Origin: an uncultured Flavobacterium sp.
GTDB taxonomy: Bacteria > Bacteroidota > Bacteroidia > Flavobacteriales > Flavobacteriaceae
Assembly (NCBI GenBank): GCA_947631175.1
Contig: CANRKI010000016.1
Location: 1 to 33,868, forward strand
DNA length: 33,868 nt
Direction of reading: 5' to 3'
The translations under genes and the position numbers were made by a program. Under the pieces are notes generated by a model. It made no database searches. It was not told the origin of the DNA and saw nothing but the letters and a program-made list of their open reading frames with translations. Shown here piece after piece: positions 28,285 through 33,868 of this stretch (its first letter is position 1; each line of letters opens with the position of its first letter).

Positions 28285-31137
28285 ATGCCTAAAGACAATT
28301 CAATTAAATCGGTTTTAATTATTGGTTCAGGACCAATCGTTATCGGTCAGGCTTGTGAGTTTGATTATTCAGGATCACAGTCGGCACGTTCCTTACGTGA
28401 AGAAGGGGTTGAGGTTATTTTAATTAACTCAAACCCAGCAACTATCATGACAGACCCATCAATGGCTGATCATGTGTATTTGAAACCTTTAACTACCAAA
28501 TCTATTATCGAAATCCTTGAGGCACATCCACAAATCGATGCGGTGTTACCAACAATGGGAGGACAAACGGCTTTAAACTTATGTTTAGAGGCTGATGAAA
28601 AAGGGATTTGGCAGGATTATGGTATACGGTTAATTGGTGTTGATGTAAATGCAATTAACGTTACAGAAGATCGCGAACAGTTTAAGCAATTATTAGCTCG
28701 TATTGATATTCCTGTAGCGCCGGCTAAAACAGCAACATCTTTTTTAAAAGGTAAAGAAATTGCACAAGAATTTGGCTTTCCTTTGGTAATACGTCCATCG
28801 TTTACTTTGGGAGGAACAGGTGCAGCTTTTGTTCACCATAAAGAAGACTTTGATGCGCTTTTAACTCGTGGTTTAGAGGCATCGCCAATTCATGAGGTTT
28901 TAATTGATAAAGCCTTATTGGGATGGAAAGAGTATGAATTAGAATTGTTACGTGATAAAAATGATAACGTAGTTATTATTTGTACTATTGAAAATATGGA
29001 CCCAATGGGAATTCATACTGGAGATAGTATTACCGTTGCGCCTGCAATGACACTTTCTGACAGAACATTTCAGAGAATGCGTGATATGGCAATAAAAATG
29101 ATGCGTAGCATTGGTAATTTTGCCGGAGGTTGTAACGTACAGTTTGCTGTTTCTCCAGATGAAAAAGAAGATATCGTGGCTATTGAAATTAATCCACGTG
29201 TATCACGTTCTTCTGCATTAGCATCAAAAGCAACAGGTTATCCGATTGCAAAAATTGCATCTAAGTTAGCTTTAGGTTATACTTTAGATGAATTACAAAA
29301 TCAAATTACAAAATCAACATCTGCATTATTTGAGCCGACTTTAGATTATGTAATTGTAAAAATACCACGTTGGAACTTTGATAAATTTGAAGGCGCAGAC
29401 CGTACTTTAGGTTTACAAATGAAATCAGTAGGTGAGGTAATGGGTATTGGACGTTCGTTTCAAGAGGCATTACAAAAAGCAACACAATCATTAGAGATTA
29501 AACGTAATGGTTTAGGCGCTGATGGTAAAGGATACACAAACTATGAGCAAATTATCGAAAAATTAAAATTTGCATCTTGGGATCGTGTATTTGTAATTTA
29601 TGATGCGATAGCGATGGGAATTACCTTAGAGCGTATTCATGAAATTACAGCTATTGATATGTGGTTTTTAAAGCAGTACGAAGAAATGTATGCTTTAGAA
29701 AAAGAAATGTCTAAATACGATTTAAATACCGTTTCGAGAGATTTATTATTAGATGCTAAACAAAAAGGTTTCACGGACAGACAGGTTGCGCACATGCTAA
29801 AATGTTTAGAAAGTGAAGTGCATCAAAAACGTATTGACTTAGACATTAATCGTGTGTTTAAATTGGTAGATACTTGTGCAGCAGAGTTTGTGGCACAAAC
29901 GCCTTATTTCTATTCAACCTTTGAACAACAAGTTCAAAAAGCAGACGGAACACTTTATACGGCTACAGAAAGCGTAGTGTCAGACAAGAAAAAAATAATT
30001 GTATTGGGTTCGGGACCTAACCGTATTGGTCAAGGTATCGAGTTTGATTACTCTTGTGTTCATGGTGTTTTAGCTGCGGCTGAATGTGGTTACGAGACAA
30101 TCATGATCAACTGTAATCCAGAAACTGTTTCGACAGATTTTGATACAGCAGATAAATTATATTTTGAGCCAGTAAACTGGGAACATATTTATGATATCAT
30201 TTTACACGAAAAACCAGAAGGTGTAATCGTGCAATTAGGTGGTCAGACGGCTTTAAAATTAGCTGAAAAATTATCTAAATATGGTATCAAAATTATAGGA
30301 ACTAGTTATGAAGCTTTAGATTTAGCAGAAGACAGAGGTCGTTTTTCTGAATTGTTAACAGAATTAAATATTCCATTCCCTAGATTTGGAGTTGCGGAAA
30401 CAGCAGCTGAGGCTTCTGCTTTAGCAGATCAATTAGACTTCCCATTATTAGTACGTCCATCGTACGTATTAGGAGGTCAAGGGATGAAAATTGTAATTAA
30501 TAAACAAGAGTTAGAAGAGCACGTTATTGAGCTTACGAAACAAATTCCTGGTAATAAGTTGTTGTTAGACCATTATTTAGATGGTGCTATTGAAGCTGAG
30601 GCTGATGCAATTTGTGACGGTGAAAATGTTTATATTATTGGTATTATGGAACATATTGAGCCTTGTGGAGTTCACTCTGGAGATTCAAATGCTACATTAC
30701 CACCATTTAATTTAGGGCATTTTGTAATGCAACAAATTAAAGACCATACTAAAAAAATTGCTTTAGCATTAAAAACAGTTGGTTTAATAAACATTCAGTT
30801 TGCAATTAAAGACGATACGGTTTATATTATCGAAGCTAACCCACGTGCGTCACGTACTGTACCGTTTATTGCTAAAGCATACGGTGAACCTTACGTAAAT
30901 TACGCAACAAAAGTAATGTTAGGAGCAAATAAAGTTACAGACTTTACTTTTAATCCTAAATTAGAAGGCTACGCAATTAAACAACCTGTATTCTCTTTCT
31001 CAAAATTCCCAAATGTTAATAAAGCATTAGGACCAGAGATGAAATCTACAGGGGAAAGTATCTTATTTATTAAGAATTTAAAAGATGATGCTTTTTACGA
31101 ACTTTATTCACGAAGAAAAATGTATCTAAGTAAATAA
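28285..31137 (+). CDS. carB: Carbamoyl-phosphate synthase large subunit without MGS domain
   Basis: A 950-residue CarB that makes carbamoyl phosphate from ammonia, bicarbonate and two ATP for pyrimidines and arginine. Two homologous ATP-grasp halves are clear: the first opens VLIIGSGPIVIGQACEFDYS (about residue 10), the second IVLGSGPNRIGQGIEFDYSC (about residue 572); RPSFTLGGTGAAF and RPSYVLGGQGM are paired ATP-binding blocks, and IEINPRVSRSSALASKATGY and IIEANPRASRT carry metal ligands. Each half retains GEV or GES motifs. The protein ends soon after GPEMKSTGES, where E. coli CarB (1073 residues) continues into the allosteric MGS-like domain. A terminator follows at once, so this is a natural end. 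carA is not nearby. Confidence 0.95.
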   Translation: MPKDNSIKSVLIIGSGPIVIGQACEFDYSGSQSARSLREEGVEVILINSNPATIMTDPSMADHVYLKPLTTKSIIEILEAHPQIDAVLPTMGGQTALNLCLEADEKGIWQDYGIRLIGVDVNAINVTEDREQFKQLLARIDIPVAPAKTATSFLKGKEIAQEFGFPLVIRPSFTLGGTGAAFVHHKEDFDALLTRGLEASPIHEVLIDKALLGWKEYELELLRDKNDNVVIICTIENMDPMGIHTGDSITVAPAMTLSDRTFQRMRDMAIKMMRSIGNFAGGCNVQFAVSPDEKEDIVAIEINPRVSRSSALASKATGYPIAKIASKLALGYTLDELQNQITKSTSALFEPTLDYVIVKIPRWNFDKFEGADRTLGLQMKSVGEVMGIGRSFQEALQKATQSLEIKRNGLGADGKGYTNYEQIIEKLKFASWDRVFVIYDAIAMGITLERIHEITAIDMWFLKQYEEMYALEKEMSKYDLNTVSRDLLLDAKQKGFTDRQVAHMLKCLESEVHQKRIDLDINRVFKLVDTCAAEFVAQTPYFYSTFEQQVQKADGTLYTATESVVSDKKKIIVLGSGPNRIGQGIEFDYSCVHGVLAAAECGYETIMINCNPETVSTDFDTADKLYFEPVNWEHIYDIILHEKPEGVIVQLGGQTALKLAEKLSKYGIKIIGTSYEALDLAEDRGRFSELLTELNIPFPRFGVAETAAEASALADQLDFPLLVRPSYVLGGQGMKIVINKQELEEHVIELTKQIPGNKLLLDHYLDGAIEAEADAICDGENVYIIGIMEHIEPCGVHSGDSNATLPPFNLGHFVMQQIKDHTKKIALALKTVGLINIQFAIKDDTVYIIEANPRASRTVPFIAKAYGEPYVNYATKVMLGANKVTDFTFNPKLEGYAIKQPVFSFSKFPNVNKALGPEMKSTGESILFIKNLKDDAFYELYSRRKMYLSK

Positions 31138-31154
31138 TAAGCATTTAAAATACT

Positions 31155-31188
31155 AAAAAACGTCTAGATTTTTCTAGGCGTTTTTTTA
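31155..31188 (+). terminator. Terminator after carB
   Basis: AAAACGTCTAGA (31157-31168) pairs with TCTAGGCGTTTT (31173-31184, one G-T pair), followed by more Ts. Confidence 0.9.
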
Positions 31189-31234
31189 TTTCTTAATCGT
31201 TACTTAAAAGCTGTGTGCTTCCATTCTTTTTTAT

Positions 31235-31242
31235 TAATTTTG
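31235..31242 (+). promoter_or_regulatory. -7 element of the idi-PTPS-manA operon
   Basis: TAATTTTG fits TAnnTTTG, 23 nt before ATG 31266. No -33 TTTG is evident. Confidence 0.55.
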
Positions 31243-31265
31243 CTAATTAAATTTTTTTTAATTTT

Positions 31266-31793
31266 ATGGTTGAAGAAAAAGTAATTTTAGTAAACGAAAA
31301 GGATGAACCAATTGGTTTAATGCCAAAGTTAGAGGCACACGAAAAAGCAATGTTGCATCGCGCGTTTTCCGTTTTTATTTTAAATGATATGAACGAAATT
31401 ATGTTACAACAACGAGCTGCTCATAAATACCACTCTCCTTTGTTATGGACAAATACTTGTTGTAGCCATCAACGAGAAGGTGAAACCAACATTCAAGCAG
31501 GAAAACGAAGATTAAAAGAAGAAATGGGATTTGGTTCGGAATTAAAAGAACTTTTTTCGTTTATTTATAAAGCACCATTTGATAACGGATTGACAGAACA
31601 TGAACTTGATCACGTAATGATAGGATACAGCAATGAAACACCTGTTATAAACCCTGATGAAGTTGAAAGTTGGAAATGGATGTCAATCGAAGCGGTTAAA
31701 TTAGATATTGCCAAACAACCCGAAATATATACGGCATGGTTTAAAATTATTTTTGATCAATTTTATCACTTTTTAGAAGCCAATAAAATATAA
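31266..31793 (+). CDS. idi: Isopentenyl-diphosphate delta-isomerase, type 1
   Basis: A 175-residue Nudix-fold Idi. Metal ligands align as H25, H31, H68, E111 and E113; the catalytic cysteine is C66 in TNTCCSH, with the second catalytic acid in TEHELDHV; the Nudix-like helix is QAGKRRLKEEMGF. It interconverts IPP and DMAPP for isoprenoid synthesis (quinones, undecaprenyl phosphate, carotenoids). It heads an operon with a PTPS/QueD-like gene (2 nt gap) and manA, a set I recall from other flavobacteria. Length is normal for the bacterial enzyme. Confidence 0.95.
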   Translation: MVEEKVILVNEKDEPIGLMPKLEAHEKAMLHRAFSVFILNDMNEIMLQQRAAHKYHSPLLWTNTCCSHQREGETNIQAGKRRLKEEMGFGSELKELFSFIYKAPFDNGLTEHELDHVMIGYSNETPVINPDEVESWKWMSIEAVKLDIAKQPEIYTAWFKIIFDQFYHFLEANKI

Positions 31794-31795
31794 TT

Positions 31796-32206
31796 ATGCG
31801 ACTAACTGTTTCCAGAAAAGCCCATTTTAATGCTGCTCATCGATTATTTCGTTCGGATTGGGACATGCAAAAAAACCAAGACGTTTTTGGCAAATGCAAT
31901 AACCCAAACTATCACGGCCACAATTATGAGCTCATAGTTTCAGTAACAGGAAATGTAAATCCTGAGACAGGCTATGTGATTGATATGAAAGATTTGGCTG
32001 AAATAATAAAAACAGAAGTTGAAGAATATTTAGACCATAAAAATTTAAATTTAGATGTAGAAGAGTTTAAAACCTTAAATCCAACGGCAGAACATATTGC
32101 CTTTGTAATTTATAATAAAATAAAACCCTTTTTACCATCAGAATTAGAACTTGAAATTACTTTGTATGAAACACCAAGAAATTTTGTAACATACAAAGGA
32201 TTGTAA
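31796..32206 (+). CDS. 6-pyruvoyltetrahydropterin synthase / QueD family enzyme
   Basis: A 136-residue T-fold enzyme. Zinc ligands are H15 in FNAAHRL, then H40 and H42 in YHGHNYE; C34 in GKCNNPNYHGHNY is the catalytic Cys position; TLYETPRNFVTYKG is the C-terminal block with a pterin-anchoring Glu. The CNNPNYHGHNY form is close to the 6-pyruvoyltetrahydropterin synthase type, while QueD makes 6-carboxytetrahydropterin for queuosine. Which product it makes cannot be settled from sequence alone, so I give no symbol. Central gene of the idi-manA operon. Confidence 0.88.
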   Translation: MRLTVSRKAHFNAAHRLFRSDWDMQKNQDVFGKCNNPNYHGHNYELIVSVTGNVNPETGYVIDMKDLAEIIKTEVEEYLDHKNLNLDVEEFKTLNPTAEHIAFVIYNKIKPFLPSELELEITLYETPRNFVTYKGL

Positions 32207-32215
32207 ACTTAACTT

Positions 32216-33193
32216 ATGTCAGAAAAAGAAAAATTATATCCCTTTGTTTTTGAACCAATATATAAAGATCGTATATGGGGTGGGAGTAAATTAAAGGATT
32301 TTCTTGATAAAGATATACCTAGTCAAACCACAGGAGAAAGTTGGGAAATAGCCGACTTTCCCGATGATAATAGTATTGTAACCAACGGAGAATTTGCTGG
32401 TGAATCCATAAAAAAAATTCTAAATCAATTTGGAACCCAAATTTTAGGAACTAAAACAGTCGAAAATTTTGGAAATTGTTTTCCGCTTTTGTTCAAATTT
32501 TTAGATGCTAAAGAAGATTTATCCATACAGTTGCACCCTAATGATGAACTTGCAAAAAAACGTCACAATTCTTTTGGAAAAACCGAAATGTGGTACATTA
32601 TGCAAGCAGATAAAGATGCAGAAATAATTGTTGGTTTTGATCAGGATAGCTCGGCAGAAGAATATCTAACTCACTTAAAAAACAAAACATTACCAAGTAT
32701 ACTGAAGCGTATTAAAGTTAGTCCCGGCGAAGTATATTATTTAGAAACAGGAACAATTCATGCCATTGGTAAAGGAATTGTAATTGCCGAAATACAACAA
32801 ACAAGCGACATCACCTATCGCGTATACGATTGGGATCGTATAGACGCTAGCGGCAAAAGCAGAGAATTACACGTTGACTTAGCTTTAGATGCTATTAATT
32901 ACCAAAAAGTTGATGCCCAGTTATTTTATACTAAACACGAAAATAACGCAAACCTAATAGTAAAAGGAGATTATTTTACTACAAATTTCATTCCTTTGCA
33001 TGGCACGTTACAAATTACTAAAAGCACCGCGTGTTTTAGGGTTTATATTGTTACAAAAGGAAATGTGGATATCACAATACAAGACAAAACATACGCATTT
33101 ATACTAGGACAAACAATACTTATTCCGGCGTGTTTTACATCATATGAATTATCAGGTCAAGCAGAATTGCTTGAAATATATATTGAATATTAA
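32216..33193 (+). CDS. manA: Class I mannose-6-phosphate isomerase
   Basis: A 325-residue cupin-fold isomerase interconverting mannose-6-phosphate and fructose-6-phosphate. Zinc ligands align as Q105 and H107 in IQLHPND, E124 in GKTEMWYI and H182 in GTIHAIG; EPIYKDRIWGG at the start and QQTSDITYRVYDWDR with the catalytic Arg are typical. The length fits the short Bacillus-type form. It follows the PTPS gene by 9 nt. It would feed mannose units for glycans; with the GT2-phosphohexomutase operon far away, any link is indirect. Confidence 0.93.
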   Translation: MSEKEKLYPFVFEPIYKDRIWGGSKLKDFLDKDIPSQTTGESWEIADFPDDNSIVTNGEFAGESIKKILNQFGTQILGTKTVENFGNCFPLLFKFLDAKEDLSIQLHPNDELAKKRHNSFGKTEMWYIMQADKDAEIIVGFDQDSSAEEYLTHLKNKTLPSILKRIKVSPGEVYYLETGTIHAIGKGIVIAEIQQTSDITYRVYDWDRIDASGKSRELHVDLALDAINYQKVDAQLFYTKHENNANLIVKGDYFTTNFIPLHGTLQITKSTACFRVYIVTKGNVDITIQDKTYAFILGQTILIPACFTSYELSGQAELLEIYIEY

Positions 33194-33211
33194 TTTTAAA
33201 AAAATAGAAAA

Positions 33212-33463
33212 ATGGCAAGCGTAAGAAACTTAAAAAAGAACGTAAACTTTGTTTTAGGAGACATTATCACTGAAGTAATTTGGATTGGAAACAACGCTGA
33301 AGCAGGTGAAGAAATCGTTCAAGAAACTATTACTGCATACGATGATTTAATTACAAGAATCAATGCAAAGAATGTTGAAAACAAAAAATCTCATTTTGCA
33401 AAAATTAATGCAGATTTTAAAAATGTTGCTAATCAATTAGTTGAGAAAGTTAACGCTTTATAG
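33212..33463 (+). CDS. Small conserved-looking protein of unknown function
   Basis: An 83-residue protein I cannot assign. It is probably an all-alpha cytoplasmic protein: RNLKKNVNFVLGDIITEVIW, then an acidic segment NNAEAGEEIVQETITAYDDL, then a basic helix KNVENKKSHFAKINADFKNV. It has no Cys, signal peptide or membrane segment. It begins 18 nt after manA and could be its last co-transcribed gene; no -7 box of its own is visible. The A-rich upstream sequence and simple codon choice resemble those of the ribosomal protein genes in the window, hinting at high expression. Confidence 0.75.
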   Translation: MASVRNLKKNVNFVLGDIITEVIWIGNNAEAGEEIVQETITAYDDLITRINAKNVENKKSHFAKINADFKNVANQLVEKVNAL

Positions 33464-33497
33464 TGCGAAATTTCTCAGAAAAAAGTTTCTCAAAAGG

Positions 33498-33528
33498 TTT
33501 GCAAATTAAAAAAACACTCTTATATTTG
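33498..33528 (+). promoter_or_regulatory. Promoter of the tRNA-Thr array
   Basis: TTTG (33498-33501), 19 nt, TATATTTG (33521-33528), then CACCC. Ideal spacing, 19 nt before the first tRNA. Confidence 0.85.
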
Positions 33529-33547
33529 CACCCGAATTGAGAACAAC

Positions 33548-33621
33548 GCCGGTGTAGCTCAGCTGGCTAGAGCAGCTGATTTGTAATCAGCAGGTCGTGG
33601 GTTCGAGTCCCTCCATCGGCT
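33548..33621 (+). tRNA. tRNA-Thr(TGT), copy 1
   Basis: 74 nt. The acceptor GCCGGTG pairs with CATCGGC; D arm GCTCAGCTGGCTAGAGC; anticodon stem GCTGA/TCAGC with loop TTTGTAA, so the anticodon is TGT (Thr, ACA/ACN codons); T arm GTGGGTTCGAGTCCCTC. CCA is not encoded. Preceded by an ideal promoter. Confidence 0.97.
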
Positions 33622-33684
33622 CAATTTAAAACATCGTTCTTATTTTTTTAGATTGTTTTGTTTCTAAAATTAAAAATACACTTT

Positions 33685-33758
33685 GCCGGTGTAGCTCAGC
33701 TGGCTAGAGCAGCTGATTTGTAATCAGCAGGTCGTGGGTTCGAGTCCCTCCATCGGCT
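33685..33758 (+). tRNA. tRNA-Thr(TGT), copy 2
   Basis: Same 74 nt as copy 1 with no difference seen, including the TGT anticodon and discriminator T. It lies 63 nt downstream of copy 1. Confidence 0.97.
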
Positions 33759-33806
33759 CTAAAATATCAAAATCTAAAAATTGATTATATTTTAAAAATA
33801 CACTTT

Positions 33807-33868
33807 GCCGGTGTAGCTCAGCTGGCTAGAGCAGCTGATTTGTAATCAGCAGGTCGTGGGTTCGAGTC
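33807..33868 (+). tRNA. tRNA-Thr(TGT), copy 3, cut by the window edge
   Basis: Identical to copies 1 and 2 over the 62 nt visible, ending in the T loop at the last base of the window. It lies 48 nt after copy 2; both spacers before copies 2 and 3 end in AAAAATACACTTT. Confidence 0.95.

Noticed and set aside
30900..31137. CarB as a frameshifted pseudogene
   Set aside because: The end falls at a domain border, a terminator follows immediately, and I recall other flavobacterial CarB proteins of the same length.
33548..33868. Regularly spaced repeats resembling a CRISPR array
   Set aside because: The repeat unit folds as a complete tRNA-Thr with a TGT anticodon, and spacers are unequal and AT-rich.

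Overview
The window reads as chromosomal DNA of a low-GC Bacteroidota, most likely Flavobacteriaceae. Evidence: promoters of the TTTG-N19-TAnnTTTG type, ATG-proximal leaders with little Shine-Dalgarno signal, TonB-dependent receptors, DUF4199 and DUF4295 genes, a type-B L31, a CarB without its C-terminal allosteric domain, and an Idi-PTPS-ManA cluster. I see no phage, plasmid, integrase, IS transposase or CRISPR array. Most of it is housekeeping sequence.

Region by region. 1-4793: a cobalamin-uptake locus. A TonB-dependent receptor (cut by the left edge) is preceded by a cobalamin riboswitch and faces a divergent btuF-btuC-btuD-like ABC transporter operon. 4955-8254: RluE-type pseudouridine synthase, rmuC, a lysine-rich small protein and a glycerophosphodiester phosphodiesterase, separated by clear terminators. 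8295-9613: a leftward mini-operon of two DUF2975 membrane-protein paralogues and a Cro/C1-type regulator. 9730-14842: a leftward operon (DUF4199 membrane protein, GT2 polyprenyl-phosphate glycosyltransferase, phosphohexomutase, MsbA-like ABC exporter) that looks like envelope glycan or lipid work. 15064-18537: rpmE2, then exonuclease-FAH-Hpt, then cinA. 18614-19229: rpmB-rpmG-DUF4295. 19517-20845: mtaB. 21039-21662: two small leftward unknowns. 21794-23369: alpha/beta hydrolase overlapping a lytic transglycosylase. 23613-26928: PQQ-type sugar dehydrogenase lipoprotein and a TonB receptor. 27241-27756: a membrane-anchored repeat protein. 28014-31137: rpmH and carB. 31266-33463: idi, PTPS/QueD-like, manA and a small conserved-looking protein. 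33548-end: a tandem array of identical tRNA-Thr(TGT) genes, the third cut by the right edge.

The most unusual element is a dispersed intergenic repeat of about 107-145 bp present in six copies (4796-4940, 19397-19503, 20886-20999, 23405-23540, 26935-27045, 27069-27190). Each has a conserved head (GCGTTAGGGAT), a variable hairpin, a conserved core (AGCCCG), a second variable hairpin and a conserved tail (ACGCCC). The hairpin arms differ between copies but stay complementary. The copies sit beside terminators, and one forms almost the whole 5' leader of mtaB. Three gene starts (btuF-like, the exonuclease, the 27241-27756 gene) were moved inward because a -7 promoter element overlaps or lies inside the longer reading frame.
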